A stretch of DNA of 48,445 nucleotides from Aedoeadaptatus acetigenes (GCF_025566985.1 NZ_JAOQJD010000015.1:1-48445), one strand, 5' to 3'; positions 7,225-16,546 are shown, counted from the first letter of the stretch. The notes: generated from the letters alone by a model not told the origin. Translations and numbers: made by a program.

Positions 7225-8501
7225 GCGTAAAAGCGACCGTGTTCGCGATTAAATAATTTTACTAAAGTGCTGCTTTTATCTAAAACCACATCGTCCAGGC
7301 GCAGGGGCGCGCCTTTTTTTACAGGTCGGGCCAATTTCGTTTCGCCGACGATAAGCCCGATGGGAAGCAGATTTTCTTCGTAGGCCCGCTCGGCCTCTAC
7401 CAAGGTGCCGTAGCAGGTGGCGGATCCGATGCCTTCAATGGCTTCTCCCGCTTCCATGTCTTTCTTCGCCACGGCCACGGTGTGGGCCACATAACCTACC
7501 TCCGGTGCAATGGTGGCTTCATTATACATAACAGCTCTTGCTATTGTCAAAGGAGTTTCGATATTTGTCAGGTGATAGGGCCGATAAAAAATATAATTGG
7601 GCCCGTCGCCCATGGACAAATAGGGCATTTCCCGCCGAATCATCGGCTCGTCGCTTTCCACGGAGACGAAGACGCCGGGGGCGATGCCGTGAACGAAATT
7701 GACCGTGCCGGGACGGTTCATCTCCCCGCCTAAATCTTTCGTGCGAAGTTTTTTGCTTAAATCATTTATGGTGGCGTGCATGCCCACGCAACCGCCTTCA
7801 TCGGGCAAGAGCCCCGTGGCGTTCGCCACGGCATTGAGCTCGACCATGGTGTTGGTGGCGTCCACAAAGGAGGTAAGCATGCGGGGGCTGATGCCTTTTT
7901 TCTCCGCCTCGGCTTTTAATGCCTCCGGCGTGGCCTCCACATTCATGGGATTGTTTTTTCCCTTGCCGGCAGCGACGACGCGAAAACCTAAAAATATCGC
8001 GAAATTATACAGCTCCATAATGGCGCCGGGCTCATCTCCCGCCGTGCCCGTGTAGCACAGGCCCTTTTCTTTCGCCTTTTCCAAGAAATAGGGCCCGAGG
8101 AGCACGTCGCATTCCACATTGAAGCTGATAATGTGCTTGCCGGCCTCCAGTCCGTTTTCGTTGATGCAGGCGCCGGCTTCCGTGTTGCCGGTGCAGTCGC
8201 AAATGGCATCCACCTCGTCCAGTCGCCAGGCCAGGGAATTGTCCGTGGTAAGGATCATCTTCCCTTCTTCCAGAAGGGCCTCCGCCTCATCTTTATCGCG
8301 GGTAAAGGCGTAAGCATCTTCGTTTAAGCCTACCTCTTTCGCCTTGTCTAAAAGGCCTTCTTCTCGTCTCGACGACCAGAGGATCACGTCTATATTATGA
8401 ATTGTTTTTAATTGTGCAACCAATCCCGATCCCATTAAGCCGGCGCCGACGACGGCGACGCGAATGGGACCGCGTTTAGACAAATCTTCTCGTAGTTTCA
8501 T
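7197..8501 (-). CDS. NAD(P)-dependent dehydrogenase with C-terminal SAF domain (function unknown)
   Basis: A 434-residue protein. Residues 13-30 (IRVAVVGAGLMGSGLVAQ) form a Rossmann dinucleotide-binding loop. The following region resembles homoserine dehydrogenase-type oxidoreductases (CDCTGNTEAG, GDEPGAIMELYNFA). The last 100 or so residues look like a SAF domain (AVAKKDMEAGEAIEG, then PVKKGAPLRLDDVVLD), as in sialate synthases and FlgA-like proteins. Fusions of this kind occur in sugar-acid or amino-acid catabolic loci, but I do not recognise the substrate. The start at 8501 has GGGAGGA 5 nt upstream. It stands alone ahead of the Rrf2 regulator, which its 3' end slightly overlaps at the promoter level. 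Confidence 0.7.
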   Translation of the reverse strand: MKLREDLSKRGPIRVAVVGAGLMGSGLVAQLKTIHNIDVILWSSRREEGLLDKAKEVGLNEDAYAFTRDKDEAEALLEEGKMILTTDNSLAWRLDEVDAICDCTGNTEAGACINENGLEAGKHIISFNVECDVLLGPYFLEKAKEKGLCYTGTAGDEPGAIMELYNFAIFLGFRVVAAGKGKNNPMNVEATPEALKAEAEKKGISPRMLTSFVDATNTMVELNAVANATGLLPDEGGCVGMHATINDLSKKLRTKDLGGEMNRPGTVNFVHGIAPGVFVSVESDEPMIRREMPYLSMGDGPNYIFYRPYHLTNIETPLTIARAVMYNEATIAPEVGYVAHTVAVAKKDMEAGEAIEGIGSATCYGTLVEAERAYEENLLPIGLIVGETKLARPVKKGAPLRLDDVVLDKSSTLVKLFNREHGRFYALPKNINMV

Positions 8502-8526
8502 GTTTGTCCTCCCATCATTCTTTAGA

Positions 8527-8536
8527 ATTATAGCAT
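8527..8536 (-). promoter_or_regulatory. Extended -10 promoter of the SAF-domain dehydrogenase
   Basis: TATAAT (8532-8527) preceded by TGC, an extended -10 arrangement, about 25 nt before the start codon. No good -35 is visible. Confidence 0.4.
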
Positions 8537-8594
8537 ACATTATCGATGGACGTAGAGCGAGTGGGACCGATGCGCACGAATCTTAACGCTATTT

Positions 8595-8624
8595 TTGATT
8601 TTCACCGCCCGCTTCGGGTATGAA
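8595..8624 (+). promoter_or_regulatory. Possible promoter of the M16 peptidase gene
   Basis: TTGATT (8595-8600), 18 nt spacer, TATGAA (8619-8624), just ahead of the ribosome binding site. The match is only moderate and would give a very short leader. Confidence 0.3.
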
Positions 8625-8646
8625 TCATTGGAATAGGAGTGAATTT

Positions 8647-11520
8647 ATGAACGAAAAGTATACATTAATCGAAAAGCGAACCATCGACGAATTACACGGC
8701 GAGGTTTCTCTTTTAAAACACAATCGTACGGGGGCGGAAATCCTCCTTATCGACAATCATAACCACAACAAAACCTTCTCCATCGGCTTTAAAACGCCGC
8801 CGGAAGATTCCACCGGCGTCGCCCACATCGTGGAGCACTCCACCCTGTCGGGATCGCGAAAATACAAGACGAAGGAGCCCTTTATGGACATGGTGGCATC
8901 CAGCGTGCAGACTTTTTTAAATGCCATGACCTATCCGGACAAGACCCTCTACCCCATCAGCTCGCGAAATGAAAAGGACTTTAATCAGCTGATGGACGTG
9001 TATCTGGACGCAGTCTTTTATCCGGCCATGAAGGAAAATCCCAAGATCTTTTACCAGGAAGGCTGGCATCCGGAGATTCAAGAAGACCGCCTCGTGGCAA
9101 ACGGCGTGGTCTTTAACGAGATGAAGGGCGTCTACTCCGATCCCAACAATCGCATCAGCGACATGATTCGGGAAAAGCTCCACCCGACGGGCACCTATTC
9201 CCACGATTCCGGCGGCAATCCGAAAAACATTCCCGAGCTCACCTACGACGCCTTTTTGGACTTCCATTCGCGCTACTATCATCCCTCCAACAGCTACATT
9301 CTCCTGGCCGGGGACCTAGATTTCGACGAGCGCCTGGATTATTTAAACAGGGAATATTTAAGCCGCTTCGATTCCGAGGATCCCGACTCGGCCATTCAAG
9401 GCCACGCTTTCTACGACGAGGCGCAGGAATTTCAAGCCACCTATGATTTAAGCGAGGAAGAAGATCCCGCGGGGAAAAATTACTTCGCCTTCGCCCTCAC
9501 CGCCAAGGTGGATCCCACGCCGGAGGATCTCTTGTTGCGCAATTTCTTCCAGGAACTGTTGATCGAATCGGAAAACGGCCTCTTGAAAAAGCCTCTGCAG
9601 GCGGCGGGCATCGGAGAAGACGTGTATTCGGAACTTTCCGTCACAAACACCTGGGACTTTGCCGTGGTGGCCTACCGCGCAGAGGAAAATCGCTACGAGG
9701 AATTTAAATCCATCGTCACGGATACCTTGGCCCGCCTCGCCGACGAGGGCATCGACGAAGATGTGCTTGAAGCGACGCTGGAGAAATTTGAATTTACCGT
9801 GCGAAGAGGCGGCGGTAGCCACGCCGATTTAATCTCCTACATCGGCGCCTTAAACACCTGGCTCTATGGCCAAAGCCCCCTGGACGGCTTGGAGCTCTTG
9901 CCTCTTTTGAAAAAGCTCCGTGAAAAAATCGGCACGGACTATTACCAAGAAAAGATCCGGGAATTTTTCCTCGAGCCCACCCACCGCTTCTTCATGAACG
10001 TGGCGCCGGAGAAGGGCAAGCAAAAAAAGGAAGAAGACGCCCTGGCCGCAAAACAAAAAGCGGATCTCGCCGCATTGTCCGATGAAGAGAAAAAAGACAT
10101 CGAAAACTTGGTCGAGGCGCTCAGAGCCTATCAAACGGCACCGGATTCCGCCGAGGCCAAGGCCACGATTCCGAAGCTCGACTTAAAGGATCTGGCAGAC
10201 GGAATTACGGAGATTCCCCGCACCGTCACCGAAACCTGCGGCGTGACCACGACGAAAAACCCCTTAAACACCAACGGCATCGTCTACACGAATCTGGCCT
10301 TCGACATGGGCCATTTGTCGGAAGAGGAATTGGCCTATGCCTCCCTCTTAGGGGAAGTCTTTACGAAAGTGGCCACGGAAAACTACGACGAGGCGGCCCT
10401 GGAAACGGAAATCTTCCTTTCAGGCGGCGGCTTCACCTTCGACACGCCGGTTGAAGAAACAAACGACGGCTACAAACCCTACTTCTTTATCTCCACCGGC
10501 GCCCTGCCGAGGCAACTGGAAAGGGGCTACGCCGTGTTGGATGAAATCCTCACGAAGAGCCGCTTAACGGACGCCAACAGGCTCAAGACGATTTTAGAGG
10601 GACTCAAGGCGGACATCGCCAACACTCTCCTGCAATCGGGCCACCTCATCGTGTCCAATCGCGTTCGCACCCACTTCAGCGAGAGCGCCTATGTAGACGA
10701 CATCATGAACGGCCTTTCCTTCTTCGACTTCGTCTGCGACTTGGTGGATGAAAAAGATTACGATGCCGCCGGGAAAAAACTTCAACGCGTGGCGGAAAAA
10801 TTATTCGCGAAAGATCGCCTCACGGCCAATCTCATCGCCGAAGAAGACGATCTGCCCGCCGCTGAAAAAGCCATTGCGCCCTTCTTAGCGTCCTTTAAAG
10901 ATCTCGGCGCCGAAGATTATGCCGTGGCCTTTCAGCCGGAAAAGGTGCGGGAAGCCTTTACCTTAAACTCTCAGGTCAACTACATCGCCAAGGGCGGCAA
11001 TTTTAAGGCCCTGAACAAAGCGTACAGCGGCGATATGGCGGTCCTCGCCAATGTGATCAGCAATCTCTATTTGCACCGGGAAATTCGTGCCAAGGGCGGC
11101 GCCTACGGTGCCGGCATTCGCATCGCAAAGAGCGGCAATGTGGCCACCTACTCCTACCGCGATCCCCACGTCGCCCAAACCATCGCAGCCTACGACGGCA
11201 TGGGGGATTTTCTCCGCGCCCTGGAGCTTTCCGATCGCGATTTAGCCGATATGATTATCGGGGTGATGAATACCTTTGATCCCCACATGGCCCCGGCCGC
11301 CTACGGCATCTTGGACTTTAAACGCTTCTTAAACGGCACGAGCAAGGAAGAGCTGGAGGCCCTTCGAAATCAGGCTCTGGCCACCACGGTGGAGGACCTA
11401 AGAGGCTACGGCGACATGCTGGACGCCTTAATGGCGGAAGAGCAAATGGTCGCCATGGGATCCGAGGCCGCATTAAAAGAAACAAATGCCTTCGATCGCT
11501 ACGAAAGTTTAAACCGATAG
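8647..11520 (+). CDS. M16C zinc metallopeptidase, presequence-protease (PreP)-like
   Basis: A 957-residue insulinase-family peptidase. The inverted zinc motif HIVEH lies at residues 60-64, with the downstream glutamate region GVVFNEMKGVYSD and an FLNAMTYPDKTLYP stretch typical of the PreP/HypA subfamily. The full length fits the two-half clamshell enzymes that degrade peptides of some tens of residues. No signal peptide is visible, so it is probably a cytoplasmic peptide scavenger. The start at 8647 is chosen for the GGAG 7 nt upstream; an ATG 9 codons earlier lacks one. It is the only plus-strand gene in the first 36 kb, is convergent with ftsH, and is closed by its own terminator. Confidence 0.93.
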   Translation: MNEKYTLIEKRTIDELHGEVSLLKHNRTGAEILLIDNHNHNKTFSIGFKTPPEDSTGVAHIVEHSTLSGSRKYKTKEPFMDMVASSVQTFLNAMTYPDKTLYPISSRNEKDFNQLMDVYLDAVFYPAMKENPKIFYQEGWHPEIQEDRLVANGVVFNEMKGVYSDPNNRISDMIREKLHPTGTYSHDSGGNPKNIPELTYDAFLDFHSRYYHPSNSYILLAGDLDFDERLDYLNREYLSRFDSEDPDSAIQGHAFYDEAQEFQATYDLSEEEDPAGKNYFAFALTAKVDPTPEDLLLRNFFQELLIESENGLLKKPLQAAGIGEDVYSELSVTNTWDFAVVAYRAEENRYEEFKSIVTDTLARLADEGIDEDVLEATLEKFEFTVRRGGGSHADLISYIGALNTWLYGQSPLDGLELLPLLKKLREKIGTDYYQEKIREFFLEPTHRFFMNVAPEKGKQKKEEDALAAKQKADLAALSDEEKKDIENLVEALRAYQTAPDSAEAKATIPKLDLKDLADGITEIPRTVTETCGVTTTKNPLNTNGIVYTNLAFDMGHLSEEELAYASLLGEVFTKVATENYDEAALETEIFLSGGGFTFDTPVEETNDGYKPYFFISTGALPRQLERGYAVLDEILTKSRLTDANRLKTILEGLKADIANTLLQSGHLIVSNRVRTHFSESAYVDDIMNGLSFFDFVCDLVDEKDYDAAGKKLQRVAEKLFAKDRLTANLIAEEDDLPAAEKAIAPFLASFKDLGAEDYAVAFQPEKVREAFTLNSQVNYIAKGGNFKALNKAYSGDMAVLANVISNLYLHREIRAKGGAYGAGIRIAKSGNVATYSYRDPHVAQTIAAYDGMGDFLRALELSDRDLADMIIGVMNTFDPHMAPAAYGILDFKRFLNGTSKEELEALRNQALATTVEDLRGYGDMLDALMAEEQMVAMGSEAALKETNAFDRYESLNR

Positions 11521-11558
11521 AAAAACGCTCGAATCGAGTGATTCAAAATCGGACTTTA

Positions 11559-11590
11559 TTGAGCAAGCACATCGCTTGCTCAATTTTTTT
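11559..11590 (+). terminator. Terminator of the M16 peptidase gene
   Basis: Perfect 10-bp stem TTGAGCAAGC / GCTTGCTCAA with a short loop, followed by seven T. Confidence 0.9.
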
Positions 11591-11620
11591 GCATCAATTT
11601 CCTCCATGCCTTTTTCCATA

Positions 11621-11651
11621 GAAAAAAGCATCCGGTTTCCCGAATGCTTTT
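11621..11651 (-). terminator. Terminator of ftsH
   Basis: Minus-strand stem AAGCATTCGG / CCGGATGCTT with a GAAA loop, followed by six T. It faces the M16 peptidase terminator about 30 nt away. Confidence 0.85.
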
Positions 11652-11654
11652 CCT

Positions 11655-13562
11655 CTACTTCTCTTCGTTTAAGGCCTCCGAGGCTTCCTCGGAAAGATCG
11701 TCTTTTTCGATGCGCTCGCCGGTTCCCAGGGGATCGTCGGTGAGGCTTCCGCCGTTAAAGAGAATTTCGAATTCCTTGCCGCTAATGGTTTCCCGATCCA
11801 GAAGGGCATCGGAAACGCGAAGCAAGGTGTCCATATTTTCTTTTAAGAGACCCTTCGCCTTGTTGTAGGCGTCGCCGACAAAGCGGCGCATTTCTTCGTC
11901 GATTTCGGCGGCCACTTCCTCGGAATAATCCTTGGTGTGGCTCATGTCCCGGGCGACGAAAACCGAATCGGAATCGCTGCCGTAGGTTAATGTGCCGATC
12001 TTTTCGCTCATGCCGTAGGTGGTGACCATTTCCCGGGCGAGTTTCGTGGCCCGCTCGATGTCGTTGGAGGCGCCGGTGGAAATGTCGCCGAGGACCAAAT
12101 CCTCCGCCACTCGTCCCCCTAAGAGGCTCACCAATTCATTTTGCATTTCCGTTTTCGTCGTGAAATGCATAATGTCGTCGTCGGGCAAAAAGGCCGTAAA
12201 GCCGCCGGCGCGCCCGCGGGGAATGATGGTGATCATGTGCACCGAATCGTAGCCCGGGAGCATTCTGGAGACCACAGCGTGGCCCGCCTCGTGTACCGCC
12301 GTGAGCTTGCGCTCCTTCTCTTTAATGACGGCGCTGGATTTTTCCGGACCGGCCACCACTTTAATACTGGCTTCGTTGACGATGGCCATGGGGATCTTCC
12401 TGAGATTTTCCCGAGCCGCCAAAAGCGCCGACTCGTTCATGAGATTTTCCAGATCCGCCGGGGTAAAGCCCGCAGTGCGCTTGGCCACCACGGTCATGTC
12501 CACGTCATCGGCCAGGGGCTTTTTCTTGCCGTGGAGCTCTAAAATTTCTTTTCGCGCCCGCACGTCGGGAAGGCCCACGTAAATCTGGCGGTCGAAGCGA
12601 CCGGGACGCAAGAGGGCCGGGTCCAAAATGTCGGCGCGGTTGGTTGCCGCCATGACGATGACCCCTTCGTTGGTGCCGAAGCCGTCCATTTCAACGAGGA
12701 GTTGATTCAGCGTCTGTTCCCGCTCGTCGTGGCCACCGCCGAGGCCCGCGCCCCGTCTGCGTCCCACGGCGTCGATTTCATCGATAAAAATAATGCAGGG
12801 CGCGTTGTTTTTGGCCGTTTCAAAGAGATCCCGCACGCGGCTCGCGCCGACGCCTACATACATTTCAACGAAGTCGGAACCGCTCATAATATAAAAAGGC
12901 ACTTTCGCCTCGCCGGCCACGGATTTGGAGAGATAGGTCTTCCCCGTTCCCGGCGGGCCCACGAGGAGCACGCCTTTAGGAATCCTGGCGCCCATGGAGA
13001 CGAATTTATTGGGGCTCTTTAAGAAATCCACGATTTCCGAGAGCTCTTCTTTTTCTTCTTTCAGACCCGCCACGTCTTTAAAGGTGATCTTTTTCGTCTC
13101 TTCGTCGTCCATGACCCGGGCCTTGCTCTTGCCGAAATTCATCATTCGGCCGCCGGCGCCCTGTTGGGAGCGCATAAAGCTGAAGAACAAATAGCCCATA
13201 AAGAGCATGACCAAAAATGTGGGCAGAAAACTGGCGATGGTGGGTCCTTGGGGATTGGCCGGCGTGGAGGACAAAGCGATCTCGCCCTTTTCGACGGGCC
13301 CCTTCAAGTATTGTTCGTAAAAAGAGTCGCCGATGACCGGAGGAATATTCGTCCGGACGACGTCTTTATTTTTCTTGGTAACCAGAGCTTCCGAACCTTT
13401 TAAGTCGATGGATTTTACCTGATTCTTTTGAACCATTTCCACGAGCTTCGTGTAACTGATCTCTTCCGTCGAACGTTGAGACGGATTCATAAAGTAGATG
13501 CCGAAAATCAGCATGCCGAGAAGCACGAGATAAAAGGCTACGCCGCTCCATTTTCTATTCAA
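11655..13562 (-). CDS. ftsH: ATP-dependent zinc metalloprotease FtsH
   Basis: A 635-residue membrane-anchored AAA+ protease that degrades misassembled membrane proteins and short-lived regulators. Two N-terminal membrane segments (about residues 7-24 and 105-127) flank an extracytoplasmic domain. Walker A GPPGTGKT lies near residue 202, Walker B IIFIDEIDAVG follows, and the zinc site HEAGH is near residue 423. The start is TTG (13562-13560) with AGGAGG 9 nt upstream. It is the last gene of the tilS-hpt-ftsH order conserved in Firmicutes. The short acidic C-terminal tail is normal. Confidence 0.97.
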   Translation of the reverse strand: MNRKWSGVAFYLVLLGMLIFGIYFMNPSQRSTEEISYTKLVEMVQKNQVKSIDLKGSEALVTKKNKDVVRTNIPPVIGDSFYEQYLKGPVEKGEIALSSTPANPQGPTIASFLPTFLVMLFMGYLFFSFMRSQQGAGGRMMNFGKSKARVMDDEETKKITFKDVAGLKEEKEELSEIVDFLKSPNKFVSMGARIPKGVLLVGPPGTGKTYLSKSVAGEAKVPFYIMSGSDFVEMYVGVGASRVRDLFETAKNNAPCIIFIDEIDAVGRRRGAGLGGGHDEREQTLNQLLVEMDGFGTNEGVIVMAATNRADILDPALLRPGRFDRQIYVGLPDVRARKEILELHGKKKPLADDVDMTVVAKRTAGFTPADLENLMNESALLAARENLRKIPMAIVNEASIKVVAGPEKSSAVIKEKERKLTAVHEAGHAVVSRMLPGYDSVHMITIIPRGRAGGFTAFLPDDDIMHFTTKTEMQNELVSLLGGRVAEDLVLGDISTGASNDIERATKLAREMVTTYGMSEKIGTLTYGSDSDSVFVARDMSHTKDYSEEVAAEIDEEMRRFVGDAYNKAKGLLKENMDTLLRVSDALLDRETISGKEFEILFNGGSLTDDPLGTGERIEKDDLSEEASEALNEEK

Positions 13563-13615
13563 TCGTACAAACCTCCTTTTCTATCGTACCTTTCAGTATA
13601 TCATAATTTTGCCTC

Positions 13616-14179
13616 TTATTTCTCGTATACTTCCGGCTTTAATACGCCGACATAGGGCAGATTTCTGTATTTTTCCGCGAAGTCGATGCCGTAGCCCACG
13701 ACGAATTTATCCGCCACTTCGTAGCCTACATAATCCACATTCACCGCCCGCTCTCTGCGAGAAGGCTTGGTGAGCAAGGTGGCGATGGCGACTTTTTTCA
13801 CGCCGCGGCTTTCCATGACTTTCGTTAAATAGCTCAGAGTGAGCCCCGTGTCCACAATATCTTCCACGATTAAGACGGATTTGCCTTCCACTGTGGTGGA
13901 GAGGTCTTTTAAAATGCGCACCTCGCCGCTGGAGGTGGTGGATGTGCCGTAGCTGGAGACGTCCATAAAGTCGATTTCCATGGGAAGGTCGATGGCCTGA
14001 ATCAAATCCGCCATAAAGGCGAAGGCGCCTTTTAAAATGCCGATGACGATTAAACTTTCGCCGCGAAAATCTTCCGTGACGGCCTTGCCGATGCGCTCAA
14101 CCGCCGCCATAATCTCTTCCTTCGACACCAATACTTCTGCTACATCTCGTTCAATGGAATCCACGCGAGTTTCTGCCAT
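13616..14179 (-). CDS. hpt: Hypoxanthine-guanine phosphoribosyltransferase
   Basis: A 187-residue purine salvage enzyme joining hypoxanthine or guanine to PRPP. The PRPP-binding loop is VLIVEDIVDTGLTL, and the base-proximal region includes VDYVGYEVADKFVVGYG. The start at 14179 has AGGAGG 7 nt upstream and lies 40 nt inside the tilS 3' end, so the two genes are translationally linked. In Bacillus subtilis, HprT, TilS and FtsH are neighbours in the same order and HprT and TilS are reported to act together in ftsH regulation; whether that holds here is inference. Confidence 0.96.
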   Translation of the reverse strand: MAETRVDSIERDVAEVLVSKEEIMAAVERIGKAVTEDFRGESLIVIGILKGAFAFMADLIQAIDLPMEIDFMDVSSYGTSTTSSGEVRILKDLSTTVEGKSVLIVEDIVDTGLTLSYLTKVMESRGVKKVAIATLLTKPSRRERAVNVDYVGYEVADKFVVGYGIDFAEKYRNLPYVGVLKPEVYEK

Positions 14180-15423
14180 GATTTTTCCTCCTGCCTTTCA
14201 GCTTTTCTGAGTCCCACGACCCATACCACTTCCCCCGCCTCCGTGACGATGGGCCAGCGGTCGCGCCGTCTGCGATCGATCTTTGCGTCGATAAATACAT
14301 CTTTTACTTTCTTGCGGCCCACTTTCAGGCGAATCACATCTCCGGGCCGCCTCGTGCGAATCACGACGGCGGAAGGATCCTTGACGTAAATAAAATCGTC
14401 TCCCTCGCCCAGGTAAAAGCGATGGCCCATAAATTCCGCCCGGCTCTCCTTTAAGGCCACCTCGCCTTCGCTCGGTCCTTCCTCTTCGGGAACAAAAAAA
14501 GCGATGCCGCCGTAGGTTTTTTCCACGCGCAGCCCGGGAAGGTCCAACCCCTTTCCCGTCTGCGCCTGCTCCAATTCGTCGATGGCGGCGATGTGGTCGT
14601 AGCCCATGTTTTTCACGTGACCCTTTACTTTTTCGACGGCCAGGCGAAAGGCCCGGCGGCGCAGAGCATCGGGAACGCGAAACACGTCGCTCGCGAGGGT
14701 GACGATTCCCTTCTCTTCCGCCCCAAGGGCCTCATAGATTTTTTCCGCCTCCTTCGCCAAATAGCTTTCGTCTTCTTCCGCCATGGTCCGAAACGACGCC
14801 ATGGCGCGGCGAAAGGCCGGGTTAATGGCCTCCGCCTCGGGGACGATTGAAAGGCGCACCCGATTTCTCGTATAGGTGGGCTCCAGATTGGTCTCGTCCA
14901 CCACATAGGGAATGTTTTTTTCGGCGAGGGCCGATAAGATTTCTTCTTTCGTCACGGCGAGGAGGGGGCGAAAGAGATCCCCTTCCAGCACCTTCATGCC
15001 TTCCATGCCCTTTAGGCCCGTACCCCGAATCAATCTGAGAAGCATGGTCTCCACCTGATCGTCCAGGTGGTGGGCCAGGGCGATGCGCCCGCCCGGTGCC
15101 TTGTTGCGGCGAAAGAAATCATAGCGCAATTCGCGCCCGGCCTCTTCCGTGCCCAATTTGTTTTCTCGGGCGTAGGTAAGCACATCGGCCCGCTCAGTGA
15201 TGAGGGGCACGTCCCAGCGGTTGCAAATATCCATTGCAAAGGCCATGTCCCTGTCCGCCGTCGCCCTGAGTCCGTGATGCAAATGGGCCGCCTTTAAATC
15301 GAAGGGGCAATGCTTTTTATACTCCTTCAGGAGATAGAGTAGATACACGGAATCCGGCCCGCCGGAGAAGGCCGCGAGGACACTCGTGTTTTCACGGATG
15401 ATGCCGCCAAATAGATCTTCCAC
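14140..15423 (-). CDS. tilS: tRNA(Ile)-lysidine synthase
   Basis: A 427-residue N-type ATP pyrophosphatase that converts C34 of the CAU-anticodon tRNA-Ile to lysidine so it reads AUA. The ATP loop SGGPDS lies at residues 20-25, and the HHGLRATADRD and HHLDDQVETMLLRLIRGTG motifs follow. The C-terminal TilS domain contains the RTRRPGDVIRL region. The start is GTG (15423-15421) with GGAGG 5 nt upstream. It follows a terminator that separates it from the S1-domain gene, the position where spoIIE normally sits in spore formers. Confidence 0.95.
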   Translation of the reverse strand: MEDLFGGIIRENTSVLAAFSGGPDSVYLLYLLKEYKKHCPFDLKAAHLHHGLRATADRDMAFAMDICNRWDVPLITERADVLTYARENKLGTEEAGRELRYDFFRRNKAPGGRIALAHHLDDQVETMLLRLIRGTGLKGMEGMKVLEGDLFRPLLAVTKEEILSALAEKNIPYVVDETNLEPTYTRNRVRLSIVPEAEAINPAFRRAMASFRTMAEEDESYLAKEAEKIYEALGAEEKGIVTLASDVFRVPDALRRRAFRLAVEKVKGHVKNMGYDHIAAIDELEQAQTGKGLDLPGLRVEKTYGGIAFFVPEEEGPSEGEVALKESRAEFMGHRFYLGEGDDFIYVKDPSAVVIRTRRPGDVIRLKVGRKKVKDVFIDAKIDRRRRDRWPIVTEAGEVVWVVGLRKAERQEEKSWQKLAWIPLNEM

Positions 15424-15436
15424 AAAGGCCTCCGTT

Positions 15437-15463
15437 CAAAAAAAGAGCGTCGCTCGGCGACGC
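15437..15463 (-). terminator. Terminator after the S1-domain gene
   Basis: Minus-strand stem GCGTCGC / GCGACGC with a three-base loop, followed by TC and a T-rich run. It ends the mazG-to-yabR group just before tilS. Confidence 0.85.
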
Positions 15464-15468
15464 ATACT

Positions 15469-15879
15469 TTATCTTCTCTTGGTCTTACCCTGTCTTACAT
15501 TTCGACGCTGCTTGGCGCTTTCAATCTTTTCATTGCTGACCTTCATGAATTTGCTCAACATGTCGTCGAAGCTGGACGCATCGGATCTATGGACTTCTCT
15601 GTTTAGTTGAACCGCCTGGGGAAGGGGCTTTTGTTGTTCAGATTTCGGTTGGGCCTGCTTCATGCTCAGGGCGATTTTTCCGCCGTCTTCGATGGAGAGC
15701 ACCTTGACCTTGACTTTTTGCCCCTTGGACAAATGATCCGAGACTTCCTTGACGTATTCATCGGAAATTTCCGAAATATGTACCAGTCCGTTGTGATCCT
15801 CGTCGAGTTGTACGAATGCGCCGAATTTCACGATGCCCGTGACCACGCCTTCTAAAATAGCTCCTACTTCAATTGCCAT
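15469..15879 (-). CDS. S1 RNA-binding domain protein (YabR-like)
   Basis: A 136-residue protein. Residues 3-75 form one S1 domain (GAILEGVVTGIVKFGAFVQL, then GLVHISEISDEYVK and KVKVLSIEDGGKIALSM). The rest is a basic, glutamine-rich tail ending KQRRNVRQGKTKRR, suited to RNA or ribosome contact. Single-S1 proteins in this position, between divIC and tilS, are the YabR group of Bacillus. The exact role is not established. It lies 3 nt after divIC. Confidence 0.85.
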   Translation of the reverse strand: MAIEVGAILEGVVTGIVKFGAFVQLDEDHNGLVHISEISDEYVKEVSDHLSKGQKVKVKVLSIEDGGKIALSMKQAQPKSEQQKPLPQAVQLNREVHRSDASSFDDMLSKFMKVSNEKIESAKQRRNVRQGKTKRR

Positions 15880-15882
15880 AGA

Positions 15883-16212
15883 TTACCTTGTATCCTCCTC
15901 GTTTATACTTTTTGTGCGATCTTTTTCCTTGTCCACGTAAATCACTTCCCGGGGCTTAACCATGCCCAGATCTTCTCGGGCCACTTTTTCCGCAAATTCC
16001 AAGCTGTCGCTGTTTCGAATGGCCGCGCCCGTTTCCTTGATTTCTCTCGTGCGGGTTTCGATCTTCGTTCGATTTTCCCGTACAATGGCTTCTTTTTGGC
16101 GAGTTTCCTTCCACGTTCCGAAACTGATAAACACACAAAGGACGGCCACGGCGATAATCGCCAAGCGGGCCGTTTTGACGGGAACTCTGTGAATTTTTCT
16201 TTCCTTTGCCAT
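15883..16212 (-). CDS. divIC: Septum formation initiator DivIC/FtsB family
   Basis: A 109-residue bitopic division protein. One membrane segment (about residues 16-33) follows a short basic cytoplasmic tail; a charged coiled coil (about 36-70) is followed by the family's LEFAEKVAREDLGMVKPREV motif. DivIC pairs with FtsL in the division complex at the septum. Start at 16212 is supported by GAGGTG upstream. Position between the S4 protein and YabR matches Bacillus; the yabP and yabQ genes normally found just before it are missing. Confidence 0.88.
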   Translation of the reverse strand: MAKERKIHRVPVKTARLAIIAVAVLCVFISFGTWKETRQKEAIVRENRTKIETRTREIKETGAAIRNSDSLEFAEKVAREDLGMVKPREVIYVDKEKDRTKSINEEDTR

Positions 16213-16257
16213 GCACTCACCTCGATACTATTAGTATCGCATGTTTCGGCGATCTTT

Positions 16258-16506
16258 TCAATCGTCGAAAAGAATTTCGTAGAGATCTTCGGCGCCTTTT
16301 TTCTGAACATTGTCCTTAATGTCTAAAACGCGCAGCTTTTGGCTGCGGTTGCCGAATTGCACCGCGACGATGTCGCCCACGGCCACTTCGTCGCCGGCCT
16401 TGGCGGTCTTGCCGTTAATGGTGACGCGGCCGCCGTCGCAGGCTTCCTTGGCCACGGTGCGGCGCTTGATGATTCGTGCGTTTTTCAAATACTTGTCGAT
16501 GCGCAT
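16258..16506 (-). CDS. rqcP: S4-domain RNA-binding protein RqcP (YabO)
   Basis: An 82-residue protein that is essentially one S4 domain (MRIDKYLKNARIIKRRTVAKEA, then GRVTINGKTAKAGDEVAVGD). In Bacillus subtilis RqcP works with RqcH to add alanine tails to nascent chains on stalled 60S-like subunits during ribosome quality control. Assignment rests on size, S4 sequence and position between HU/mazG and divIC. Start at 16506 has AGGAGA upstream. A short terminator separates it from the HU gene. Confidence 0.88.
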   Translation of the reverse strand: MRIDKYLKNARIIKRRTVAKEACDGGRVTINGKTAKAGDEVAVGDIVAVQFGNRSQKLRVLDIKDNVQKKGAEDLYEILFDD

Positions 16507-16518
16507 GCCTTCTCCTTT

Positions 16519-16541
16519 AAAAAAAGGGCCCTTTAGGGCCC
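16519..16541 (-). terminator. Terminator after the HU gene
   Basis: Minus-strand stem GGGCCC / GGGCCC with a TAAA loop, followed by seven T. It probably sets a high HU transcript level relative to the downstream rqcP-divIC genes. Confidence 0.85.
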
Positions 16542-16546
16542 GTGGA

